6,365 nucleotides of DNA. It comes from Kiritimatiellia bacterium. GTDB lineage: Bacteria; Verrucomicrobiota; Kiritimatiellia; RFP12; UBA1067. How positions within the stretch are numbered: the first letter of the stretch is position 1; every line of letters starts with the position of its first letter. Of the stretch, positions 1 through 6,365 are shown one piece after another. The DNA lies in the NCBI GenBank assembly GCA_016296065.1, contig JAEDKA010000088.1, positions 1-6,365 of the forward strand, read 5' to 3'. The notes under the pieces were generated by a model. That model did no database searches, was not told the DNA's origin, and worked only from the letters and a program-made list of their open reading frames with translations. A program made the translations under genes and the position numbers.

Positions 1-827
1 CGGTGCTCGTGAACAAGCACGGCAAGCCCTTCATGAAGAAGTACGATCCGCGCGGCTCGCTCGCACCGCGCGACATCGTGGCGCGCTCGATCGACTCCGA
101 GATGAAGCGCACGGGCGACGACTGCATGTACCTCGACATCAGGAAGAAGGGCCGCGCGTACCTGATGAACCGCTTCCCGAACATCTACCACAAGTGCATG
201 GAGTTCGGCATCGACATGGCGAAGGACCTCATTCCGATCGTCCCCGCCGCGCACTACACTTGCGGAGGCATCAAGGCGACGAGCGACGGCGTGACGTCGA
301 TCCCGGGGCTTTCGGCAATAGGCGAGTGCGCCTCGACCGGACTCCACGGGGCGAACCGCCTCGCGTCCAACTCGCTGATGGAGGCGCTCGTCTGCGCGCG
401 CCTCTGCGCCGCGCGCCTCGCCGCGCATCCCGACAAGTGGGGCGCCGGCAGAAGGAAGAAAGCCCCGGCGATCCCGGCGTGGCGCATCGGGTCCGCCGTG
501 CCGCCGGACGAGGCGGTGCTTGTCTCGCACATGTGGGACGAGATTCGCCGCCTCATGTGGGACTACGTCGGCATCGTGCGCACTAACAAGCGCCTCGCGC
601 GCGCCGCGCACCGCATCAAGACGCTTCGCAAGGAGATACGCGAATACTACTTCAGGTACCTCGTGACGCCCGACACGCTCGAGCTGAGGAACCTCGCCGT
701 CTGCGCCGAGCTCATCGTTAAGTGCGCGCAGAAGCGGCACGAGAGCCGCGGGCTCCACTACACCCTGGACTATCCGCGCCAGTCCAAGCGCGTAAAGCAG
801 ACGGTCATCGAGGGCTTCAAGTATTGA
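1..827 (+). CDS. nadB: L-aspartate oxidase NadB, C-terminal half (5' end outside window)
   Basis: This FAD-dependent cytoplasmic enzyme oxidises L-aspartate to iminoaspartate, which NadA then condenses to quinolinate for de novo NAD synthesis. The frame is already open at base 3 and continues to TGA at 825-827, giving about 274 residues. NadB is usually about 500-550 residues, so the N-terminal FAD-binding Rossmann part lies upstream, and the GTG at base 3 is an internal Val, not a start. Visible hallmarks, in order, are DPRGSLAPRDIVARSID, then HYTCGGI (His codon at 252-254), then GLSAIGECASTGLHGANRLASNS (HGANR Arg codon at 357-359). The NadB C-terminal helical domain follows, with MWDYVGIVRTNKRL and the late HYTLDYP. 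In the family, the PRD Arg, HYT His and HGANR Arg line the substrate pocket, and all are present. The LAPRD and C-terminal helical signatures favour NadB over the related succinate dehydrogenase and fumarate reductase flavoproteins. Expected partners nadA and nadC are not in view. Confidence 0.95.
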   Translation, partial: VLVNKHGKPFMKKYDPRGSLAPRDIVARSIDSEMKRTGDDCMYLDIRKKGRAYLMNRFPNIYHKCMEFGIDMAKDLIPIVPAAHYTCGGIKATSDGVTSIPGLSAIGECASTGLHGANRLASNSLMEALVCARLCAARLAAHPDKWGAGRRKKAPAIPAWRIGSAVPPDEAVLVSHMWDEIRRLMWDYVGIVRTNKRLARAAHRIKTLRKEIREYYFRYLVTPDTLELRNLAVCAELIVKCAQKRHESRGLHYTLDYPRQSKRVKQTVIEGFKY

Positions 828-858
828 CGGGGGAAAACAAAGGGCAAAGACACTGCAG

Positions 859-2427
859 ATGAAGGATTCAGAAAAAAGACACGAACGCGTCGAGGCGGAG
901 ATAGCCGTCCTCCGCGAGATCGCCTCCGCCGTCGCGCGCGAACGAAACGTCCGCCGCCTGCTCGAAGACGCACTTGAGATCCTCGAGCGCAGCATGGGTA
1001 TGCTGCGCGGGACGTTTACGCTCCTCGAGGGCGACGAGCTCAAGATCGTTGCGTCCACGAGCGGACTCAACGCCGAGGAGCGCGCTCTAGGACGCTACAG
1101 GCTGGGCGAGGGCATCACGGGCCTTGTCGCGAAGACGGGCAGGGCGGAGGTAGTGTGCGACGTGAGGAAGGACAGGCGCTTCCTCAACCGCACCAGGTCG
1201 CGCCGCTCCAACGAGGCGCTCTCCTTCGTCTGCGTGCCGCTCGTCCACCGCGGGCAGATAATCGGCACGCTCTCCGCTGACCGCGCCATGACGGGCGAGA
1301 CGACGGCGCTCGCGCGCGACGTGGAGCTTCTAGAGATAATCGCCAACCTCGTCGCGGAGGCGGCGTTCGTATGCCGCGAGGAGGATGCGGAGCGCGAGGC
1401 GCTCGTAAAGGAGAACCGGGTTCTCAGGGACATGGTGAAGGAGACCCCGGGACGCATCATCGGCAACTGCCCGGAGATGCGCGCCGTATACGAGCAGATC
1501 CGCCAGGTCGCGCCGAGCGGTGCGACGGTTCTCATACGCGGCGAGAGCGGAACGGGCAAGGAGCTCGTCGCGCAGGCGATACAGGGGCTCTCGCAGCGCA
1601 AGGACCGTCCGTTCGTCGTCCTCAACTGCGCGGCGCTTCCCGAGGCGCTCGTGGAGTCGGAGCTTTTCGGTCACGAGAAGGGCGCGTTCACGGACGCGCG
1701 CGAGCGGCGAATCGGCCGCGCCGAGGCGGCGGACGGCGGAACGCTCTTCCTCGACGAGATTGGCGACCTGACGATCCCCGTGCAGGTTAAGCTGCTCCGC
1801 TTCCTCCAGGAGCGCACCTTCTCGCGCGTCGGCTCGAACGAGACGCTGAGGAGCGACGTCAGGTTCATCGCCGCGACGAGCCGCAACCTCGAGGAGCTGA
1901 TGGCGAAGAAGCTCTTCCGCGAGGACCTCTATTACAGGCTTTCCGTGTTCCCGATATCGCTTCCGCGCCTCGCTGACCGCGCGGACGACGTGATACTCCT
2001 CGCGCAGAGCTTCCTCGCGAAGATGCGCATCAAGTACGAGAAGAACGTCACCCAGTTCTCCGTCCCCGCGCTCAACGCGCTCAAGGCGTATTCATGGCCC
2101 GGTAACGTGCGCGAGCTCGAGAACTGCGTCGAGAGGGCGGTGCTCACCGCGCGCGACGAGATCGTGCACACCTACAACCTCCCCGAGGCGCTTCAGGTCG
2201 ACGAGTTCCGCGAAGATCCCTTCGGCTCAAGCACGTCTCTCACGCTAGACGAGCAGATCGCCGCTTTTGAGCGGCGCATCCTCGACGACGCCCTTGCGCG
2301 CCACGGCGGGAACCACGCGGCGGCCGCGAAGGAGCTCGGGCTCTCGCCGCGCATGATGAGCTACCGCCTCGCGCGCTCCGGCTCCAACGCATACCGCGGC
2401 TCCGCGCGCCCGTCTAGCCGAGCGTAG
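859..2427 (+). CDS. NifA-like sigma-54-dependent transcription activator (GAF - AAA+ - Fis HTH)
   Basis: This bacterial enhancer-binding protein uses ATP hydrolysis to open promoters held by sigma-54 RNA polymerase. Residues about 15-175 form a GAF domain with a NifA-like stretch (RLGEGITGLVAKTGRAEVV, then VRKDRRFLNRT). A short charged helix leads to the AAA+ domain (about 197-425). It has Walker A GESGTGKE at 228-235, an ELFGHEKGAFTDA loop with the GAFTGA position at 275-280, Walker B LFLDE at 296-300, candidate arginine fingers R354 and R360 in FREDLYYRL, and sensor II GNVREL at 415-420. The C-terminal Fis-type HTH (about 485-506, NHAAAAKELGLSPRMMSYRLAR) resembles NifA. There is no receiver domain, so the signal is probably a ligand or partner sensed by GAF. 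The Cys-X4-Cys linker of oxygen-sensitive NifA is absent, so a true nitrogen-fixation role is unproven and I give no symbol. Gly-5 of GAFTGA is Asp (D279). The start is the first ATG before the GAF domain; its Shine-Dalgarno (AAAGGG, 839-844) is weak and 14 nt away. It lies 31 nt after nadB and may be co-transcribed. Confidence 0.93.
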   Translation: MKDSEKRHERVEAEIAVLREIASAVARERNVRRLLEDALEILERSMGMLRGTFTLLEGDELKIVASTSGLNAEERALGRYRLGEGITGLVAKTGRAEVVCDVRKDRRFLNRTRSRRSNEALSFVCVPLVHRGQIIGTLSADRAMTGETTALARDVELLEIIANLVAEAAFVCREEDAEREALVKENRVLRDMVKETPGRIIGNCPEMRAVYEQIRQVAPSGATVLIRGESGTGKELVAQAIQGLSQRKDRPFVVLNCAALPEALVESELFGHEKGAFTDARERRIGRAEAADGGTLFLDEIGDLTIPVQVKLLRFLQERTFSRVGSNETLRSDVRFIAATSRNLEELMAKKLFREDLYYRLSVFPISLPRLADRADDVILLAQSFLAKMRIKYEKNVTQFSVPALNALKAYSWPGNVRELENCVERAVLTARDEIVHTYNLPEALQVDEFREDPFGSSTSLTLDEQIAAFERRILDDALARHGGNHAAAAKELGLSPRMMSYRLARSGSNAYRGSARPSSRA

Positions 2428-2435
2428 GCGCGGGG

Positions 2436-2472
2436 TTGTCCGAAAGGTCGCTTTTATCTTGTCGGAAAAGTC
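2436..2472 (+). repeat. Imperfect tandem direct repeat, possible regulator site
   Basis: Two 14-nt copies, TTGTCCGAAAGGTC (2436-2449) and TTGTCGGAAAAGTC (2459-2472), match at 12 of 14 positions. Their starts are 23 bp apart, close to two helical turns, so a protein would meet both on the same DNA face. They lie in the only real intergenic region, upstream of the -10-like element of the large secreted-protein gene. If transcription starts near 2519, they cover about -83 to -47, a usual place for an activator. No regulator can be assigned: they do not match the NifA enhancer pattern TGT-N10-ACA. A chance repeat in a short AT-richer spacer is possible. Confidence 0.4.
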
Positions 2473-2504
2473 CCGTGCCGTGGTGGCGCGCGCATCGGGA
2501 TTTT
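2471..2504 (+). terminator. Weak candidate rho-independent terminator after the activator gene
   Basis: TCCCGTGC (2471-2478) can pair with GCATCGGGA (2492-2500), as TCCCG/CGGGA plus TGC/GCA with one bulged T, around a 13-nt loop, and is followed directly by TTTT (2501-2504). The position, 44 nt after the activator stop, is sensible for a terminator. The stem is short and bulged, the loop is large and the T-tract is only four bases, so it would be inefficient. It could equally be an operator dyad, since it abuts the -10-like element. Confidence 0.25.
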
Positions 2505-2512
2505 GGTAGAAT
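2504..2512 (+). promoter_or_regulatory. Extended -10-like promoter element for the large secreted-protein gene
   Basis: TGGTAGAAT fits the extended -10 form TG-N-TATAAT with one mismatch in the hexamer (TAGAAT, 2507-2512). A start about 7 nt downstream, near 2519, would give a short leader of about 24 nt that includes the Shine-Dalgarno sequence. At a 17-bp spacing the -35 position (2484-2489) reads TGGCGC, a poor match to TTGACA, so the promoter would rely on the extended -10 or an activator. The same bases also fit a loose sigma-54 pattern, GG-N10-GC (2505-2518), judged less likely because the start would then fall inside the ribosome binding site. Confidence 0.45.
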
Positions 2513-2525
2513 TGCGGCATAAACC

Positions 2526-2533
2526 GAAAGGAG
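2526..2533 (+). promoter_or_regulatory. Shine-Dalgarno site for the large secreted protein
   Basis: GAAAGGAG lies 9 nt before the ATG at 2543, is a strong match to the anti-Shine-Dalgarno sequence, and fixes that start. The protein from this ATG opens directly with a signal peptide, which agrees. It is clearly stronger than the AAAGGG ahead of the activator gene. Confidence 0.8.
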
Positions 2534-2542
2534 CCCCGATTC

Positions 2543-5500
2543 ATGAAGACAACTATCGCCGCACTTGTGTCCGCACTGTTCATCGCGCCGCTCGCCGCAT
2601 CCGCGGCGGATGTGCCGCTGATCGACGCCGACGAACCGATGTTCGGATGGTCGTTCGGACGCGGCGAGGAGTTCCCTGGGGCGAAGGGATCGCTTGATGC
2701 GGCGGAGGACGTCGAGGCGCAGAGGCGTCCGGCGCTGAGGCTCGCGGCGGACTTCACCGGCGGCGGCGCGTACGTGCAGATGGGGTGCAGGATCGATCCA
2801 GTGGACATCGACACCGTTTCGCTGTGGGTGAAGTGTCCGAAGGGCGCGGACGGCTTCACGCTGCGCCTCATCGACGGGACGGGGCAGTGCCATCAGCTTC
2901 CGCTGAAGATCGCGCCCTCGGGCGAATGGCAGCGCGTCGTCTTCCCCGTGCTGCGGTACTTCGACAGCGTCGGCACCTCGGACGCACTCGACTTCGTTGG
3001 GCGCTACGAAAAGTGGGGCGGCGCGAACGACTCGAAGTGGCACCAGCCGATAAAGGGCTTCTACATCATCGCCGGACGACACGTGCTCGGCGAGACGAAG
3101 AAGGGCGAGTTCCTCTTCTCCGGCGTGACGCTTTTCTCAAAGGATTCCGCAAGGGCGTCCGCAAAACCGTACAGCGAGAGCTTCGGCGGAAAGGGCGAGC
3201 TCGCTATGTCCCTCACGGAGGACGAGCTGATCGCGCACAAGGAATGCGCCTGGACAGGTCCCGAGTTCGCCGCGTGCGACGGACCGTGGAGCGTCTCCGC
3301 GACCGTGAAGAGCGCGCTCCATTCGCCCGACAACAGCTTCTGCGCGCGGCTGCACGTCGACTGCCTCGGCGGCGACGGAAATCGCCTTGCGCGCTTCGAC
3401 ATCGTCGACCAGTGCGGAGAGAAGAACTGGCGAAAGGTCACGCGCGAGTTCGAGTTCCCGTCCGGCACCGTGAAGGCGCGCTTCGCCGCGGCGTACTACA
3501 AGACGCACGGGACATGCTCGTTCAAGGACGTCTACGCGGCGCCGGTCGAGCGGAAGAAGGCAGACAAGATCGTCGACCGCATCCTCATCGACGGACGCAA
3601 GACGGTAGACGGGAAGAAGAAGACGAACGGACACCTCTTCCTGCCGGACGAGACGATGGACTTCGAGATCTCCGTGCAGACGCTGAAGCCGCTTCCCGCA
3701 GATTCCCGCACGGCGCTCGTGAGCGTGCGCGACTACTGGGGCGCGGAGGCGCTCGCGCCGGCAGAGATAAAGCTTGCGCGCGTTCGCGGATCCAACGGAG
3801 GCGTCCGCTACGCGGGAACGTATTCGGTGCCGAAGTCGGCAGTCGATGTCTGGAAGTACCACGAGCTGCACGTAAAGGTCGCGCCGAAGGGATTTGCCGA
3901 GGCGACGGAGCGCTCGGGCTTCGCGCGTCTGCCCGCGCCAGAGTCGAAGAAGTATCCGGCGAAGGACATTCCGTTCCAGATTCGCAACTGGGACAGCCGC
4001 ATCCGCGAGTACTTCGAGCTGGCTGACAGGATAGGGCACCGCAACATAGGGCTTTGGGGCGACAGCGGATGGGACTACGTCGAGTCGCTGGGCGACAACT
4101 GGTACACGGGCGGATTCGCCTGCGAGGTGGAGCGCAACGGATGGAAGAACACGACGCCCGAGAAGGTGTACAAGGAGACGTTCGACCTCGTCTCGAAGCA
4201 CAAGGACGACAAGTTCTGGTTCATCTGCCAGGGCAACGAGCCGAACGAGAAGCCGGAGAAGGCCAAGGAGAAGGTCGAGGCCTACGAGCAGGTCTACAAG
4301 GCCGCGCATGCCGCGAAGCCGGACATCACCGTCGTCGCTACGTCCGTGCCGGCGCTCGACTGCTTCTTCAAGGAGGGCTTCGGCAAGTGGTGCGACGTAT
4401 ACGACTTCCACGTCTACGAGACATACGAGAACGTGCGCCAGGCCGTGCGCCGCTACAGGGAGATGGGCAGGAAGTACGGATGCGAGAAGCCCGTGTGGTG
4501 TACGGAGCTCGGGCTCAACTCGCAGGGACAGACTCGCTATGCGGTCGCGCAGGAGGTCGTCAAGAAGATCACCGCGTTCTTCGCCGAGGGCGGCGCGAGC
4601 GTCAGCTGGTTCACGATACAGTATCCGGACGGTGAGGGCAAGGCGCGCGGAACTGGCGGAGACTGCCACAACACGTTCGACTGCCAGTACTGTCTCTACA
4701 ACCCGCGCCTCGACGCGATCATGTACTACACGATGATCAACAACGTGACCGTCAAGAAGGTCGTCGACGAGGTTCAGCACGAGGACGGCGTCCAGACGTA
4801 TCTCTTCCGCGACGCAGAAGGCGACTCGTTCCTCGTCGTCTGGAAGGAGGGCGAGCGCGTCGACCGCGGCATATCGCTTCCGACTGCAGAGGACATCGTC
4901 CTGACGCGCGTCGACGGCTCGAAGGAGAAGATCGCCGCCGCCGGCGGAACGGTGACGCTCGGCATCTCGGGTGAGCCTGTGATGCTGCGCTACCGCGACA
5001 GCGCGAAGAAGCTCGCGAAGAAGCACGCCCCCGCGTCGATTTCGGTCGATCCCAAGCAGAACGTCTCGATTCTCAAGGGCGCGAGCCGCAAGGTCGTCGT
5101 TGCGGGACCGAACCTCCGCGCCGCCGATCTCCGCGCCAAGCTTCCCCCGCGCTGGGAGGCGAAGTTCGCGCAGAGCGGAAAGGACGTCGTGATGACCGTG
5201 ACCGCGCCGAAGGCGACGGAGGCGCGCACGGGACGCGTGATGGTGCAGCGTCTTGCGGACGGTGTGCCGTGCGCCGAGATCATACTCTCGATGCCGATAA
5301 TGAGTCCGATCGGAGTGAAGACCGTCGCCGCTCCGCGCAACGCCGCGGGAGAGCCGGGAGTCGTGTCCGAGTTCGTCAACAACGCGACGGAGCCTAAGGA
5401 CGTCACGTGGACGGTCGAGATCGCCGGCGCGTGGAAGATCGCAGACGGGACCTTCCGCCTAAACGAAGGCGGCGCGCCGTCCGCATACCTGAAGGGGCAG

Positions 5501-6286
5501 AACGAGGGACGCGCCACGATTGCACCCGGAGCGACGGCGAAGGCTGAAGCGCGCATAGCGGAATTCGAGCCGCAGACAATCTACAGGGTCCGCACGACGG
5601 TCGTCGACGACCAGGGGCGCAAGGCCGTGACGGAGCGCTACGTCGGAGGCTTCGCGAAGGCGGTGCGCGCGAAGGGCGCGGTGAAGATCGACGGATTCGG
5701 CGACGAGGCTTTCTGGAAGGACGCGCCTGTGGAGCGCATCGGCGCATCCGCCGCGGAGGCGATGCGCTATGGGAAGGACAAGCCGGCGTGGAAGGGTGCC
5801 GACGACCTTTCGTGCACGTGGAAGGCTGCGTGGGACGAGGAATGCCTGTACCTTCTCGTGGACGTGAAGGACGACGTCTATCACGCGCCGATATCGGGGG
5901 CGAACCTATGGAACCAGGACGGACTTCAGTTCCTGTTCGATCCAATGCGCGACTGCGCCGAGAAGTCCGGGAAATACGACTACGGCTGCGCGGTGACGCC
6001 TGCGGGACCCGAGGCGTTCTGCTACCTGACGGCGCATCCGAGCGTCAGCGAGGGACGCGCGCCGTGGAAGCTTGCGGAGAAGCGGCTGGAGGGCGGCTCG
6101 CGCCGCTACGAGGTGGCGGTTCCGTGGAAGTGCCTTGCGCCGTTCCGTCCGCGCAGCGGGGCGGACCTCGGGCTCTCGATGATACTGAACGAGGACGATG
6201 GTGAAGGGCGCATCGGCTTCAGCGGCTGGTTCTCGGGTCCGCACACCAAGGACCTCGACCACGTCGGCGACCTGATCCTCGAGTGA
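2543..6286 (+). CDS. Large secreted multidomain glycoside hydrolase-like protein (clan GH-A-like barrel, C-terminal CBM9-like domain)
   Basis: This is probably an exported polysaccharide-acting enzyme of 1247 residues. Residues 1-22 are a signal peptide (K2, hydrophobic stretch 5-19, cleavage after ASA21 or A22) with no lipobox Cys. Residues about 30-205 look like a beta-sandwich carbohydrate-binding module. About 210-335 resembles a CBM4/9-type fold, and about 345-465 is beta/Ig-like. Residues about 475-735 form a probable (beta/alpha)8 barrel: FICQGNEPNE gives candidate acid/base E566, YDFHVYE gives H623, PVWCTELG gives candidate nucleophile E655, and VSWFTIQYP (W689) fits strand 8. NEP after strand 4 and Glu after strand 7 are the clan GH-A pattern. 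A beta-sandwich (about 738-825) typical of GH39/GH30-type enzymes follows, then two Ig-like modules (about 835-1040). The CBM9-like domain (about 1042-1247) has VKIDGFGDEAFWKDAP, then LWNQDGLQFLFDP. I cannot name the family or substrate; GH39-, GH5- or GH128-like are options, and loss of activity is possible. Domain borders are approximate. No transporter or partner enzyme is in view. Confidence 0.85.
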   Translation: MKTTIAALVSALFIAPLAASAADVPLIDADEPMFGWSFGRGEEFPGAKGSLDAAEDVEAQRRPALRLAADFTGGGAYVQMGCRIDPVDIDTVSLWVKCPKGADGFTLRLIDGTGQCHQLPLKIAPSGEWQRVVFPVLRYFDSVGTSDALDFVGRYEKWGGANDSKWHQPIKGFYIIAGRHVLGETKKGEFLFSGVTLFSKDSARASAKPYSESFGGKGELAMSLTEDELIAHKECAWTGPEFAACDGPWSVSATVKSALHSPDNSFCARLHVDCLGGDGNRLARFDIVDQCGEKNWRKVTREFEFPSGTVKARFAAAYYKTHGTCSFKDVYAAPVERKKADKIVDRILIDGRKTVDGKKKTNGHLFLPDETMDFEISVQTLKPLPADSRTALVSVRDYWGAEALAPAEIKLARVRGSNGGVRYAGTYSVPKSAVDVWKYHELHVKVAPKGFAEATERSGFARLPAPESKKYPAKDIPFQIRNWDSRIREYFELADRIGHRNIGLWGDSGWDYVESLGDNWYTGGFACEVERNGWKNTTPEKVYKETFDLVSKHKDDKFWFICQGNEPNEKPEKAKEKVEAYEQVYKAAHAAKPDITVVATSVPALDCFFKEGFGKWCDVYDFHVYETYENVRQAVRRYREMGRKYGCEKPVWCTELGLNSQGQTRYAVAQEVVKKITAFFAEGGASVSWFTIQYPDGEGKARGTGGDCHNTFDCQYCLYNPRLDAIMYYTMINNVTVKKVVDEVQHEDGVQTYLFRDAEGDSFLVVWKEGERVDRGISLPTAEDIVLTRVDGSKEKIAAAGGTVTLGISGEPVMLRYRDSAKKLAKKHAPASISVDPKQNVSILKGASRKVVVAGPNLRAADLRAKLPPRWEAKFAQSGKDVVMTVTAPKATEARTGRVMVQRLADGVPCAEIILSMPIMSPIGVKTVAAPRNAAGEPGVVSEFVNNATEPKDVTWTVEIAGAWKIADGTFRLNEGGAPSAYLKGQNEGRATIAPGATAKAEARIAEFEPQTIYRVRTTVVDDQGRKAVTERYVGGFAKAVRAKGAVKIDGFGDEAFWKDAPVERIGASAAEAMRYGKDKPAWKGADDLSCTWKAAWDEECLYLLVDVKDDVYHAPISGANLWNQDGLQFLFDPMRDCAEKSGKYDYGCAVTPAGPEAFCYLTAHPSVSEGRAPWKLAEKRLEGGSRRYEVAVPWKCLAPFRPRSGADLGLSMILNEDDGEGRIGFSGWFSGPHTKDLDHVGDLILE

Positions 6287-6287
6287 C

Positions 6288-6308
6288 GCGGAATGCCGCA
6301 TTCCCCGC
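6288..6308 (+). terminator. Hairpin just after the large gene, possible terminator
   Basis: GCGGAATG (6288-6295) pairs with CATT-CC-CCGC (6299-6308) as an 8-bp stem with a 2-nt bulge and a 3-nt loop; the inner GGAATGC/GCATTCC is a perfect dyad. It begins 1 nt after the stop codon of the large gene. No U-tract follows (ATGGTTTACG), so intrinsic termination is doubtful. It may instead protect the 3' end of the message from exonucleases. Confidence 0.35.
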
Positions 6309-6365
6309 ATGGTTTACGCATTTGAACTTACGCGCGTCAGGCGGCATGGTCTCTGGCTGTGCGAG
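6309..6365 (+). CDS. Possible start of a further reading frame, cut by the window edge
   Basis: An ATG at 6309 opens a frame that stays open for all 19 codons to the window end (MVYAFELTRVRRHGLWLCE). I do not recognise it. No Shine-Dalgarno sequence precedes it; the bases before it are the 3' arm of the hairpin. Another + frame is also open, with an ATG at 6339. Nineteen codons without a stop are expected by chance at this GC content, so this is only a pointer to sequence beyond the window. Confidence 0.12.
   Translation, partial: MVYAFELTRVRRHGLWLCE

Noticed and set aside
3..5. GTG at base 3 as a start codon for nadB
   Set aside because: The frame is open to the window edge, and the protein begins in the middle of the NadB fold, so this is an internal Val.
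2100..2300. Oxygen-sensing Cys-X4-Cys linker expected if the activator were a redox-responsive NifA
   Set aside because: The stretch between the AAA+ domain and the HTH lacks the paired cysteines, and no nif genes are in view, so I did not call nifA.
2451..2470. CTTTT/AAAAG inverted repeat as a hairpin
   Set aside because: Only five A-T-rich pairs around a 10-nt loop; too weak to be a stable RNA structure, and it overlaps the better-supported direct repeat.
2484..2499. TGGCGCGCGCATCGGG as a sigma-54 promoter
   Set aside because: The first half resembles TGGCACG, but the -12 half reads TCGG and lacks the essential GC at the right spacing.
2785..4026. A 413-codon + strand frame inside the large gene
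   Set aside because: It is Arg-rich, low-complexity and out of frame with the clear coding signal. It is a shadow of GC-rich codon bias.
3137..5026. A 629-codon open frame on the - strand, opposite the large secreted-protein gene
   Set aside because: It is codon-aligned with the sense gene, so a stop would need a sense TTA, CTA or TCA codon, all of which are rare at this GC content. The translation is Leu/Arg/Val-rich with no recognisable domain, while the + strand frame has a signal peptide, motifs and a Shine-Dalgarno sequence.

Overview
This is a GC-rich window (roughly 60-65% by eye) with dense genes, all on the + strand: the 3' half of a NAD-biosynthesis gene, a complete sigma-54-type transcription activator, and one very large secreted multidomain protein that looks like a polysaccharide-degrading enzyme. 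Codon choice (GCG, CGC, CTC, GAG, AAG) is alike in all three genes and nothing suggests recent transfer. Large signal-peptide-bearing, CBM-decorated glycosidase-like proteins beside NifA-like GAF/AAA+ regulators would fit a polysaccharide-degrading bacterium of the PVC group (Kiritimatiellota/Lentisphaerae/Verrucomicrobia type). This is an inference from style; no marker gene here fixes the phylum.

Layout: positions 1-827 encode the C-terminal half of L-aspartate oxidase (NadB), cut by the window edge. After a 31-nt gap with no visible promoter or terminator comes a 522-residue activator (859-2427) with an N-terminal GAF sensor domain, a central AAA+ sigma-54-interaction domain and a C-terminal Fis/NifA-type helix-turn-helix. 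Its sigma-54 contact loop reads GAFTDA instead of the usual GAFTGA. The 115-nt gap 2428-2542 is the only substantial regulatory region. It holds a 23-bp-period imperfect direct repeat, an imperfect inverted repeat followed by TTTT, an extended -10-like TGGTAGAAT, and a good Shine-Dalgarno sequence. The 1247-residue secreted protein (2543-6286) follows. It has a signal peptide, N-terminal beta-sandwich/carbohydrate-binding-like modules, a clan GH-A-like barrel with candidate catalytic glutamates (GNEP E566 and TELG E655), beta-sandwich and Ig-like linkers, and a C-terminal CBM9-like domain. The last 79 nt hold a hairpin just after the stop codon and possibly the start of another reading frame.

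How they work together: the nadB-regulator spacing suggests co-transcription, but nothing else ties the regulator's targets to NAD synthesis. The large glycosidase-like gene has its own leader and is probably a separate transcription unit. Whether the upstream activator controls it cannot be decided from sequence alone. I see no mobile element, CRISPR array, tRNA or rRNA. The most interesting items are the glycosidase-like protein, which I cannot place in a named family, its compact upstream control region, and the altered GAFTGA loop.
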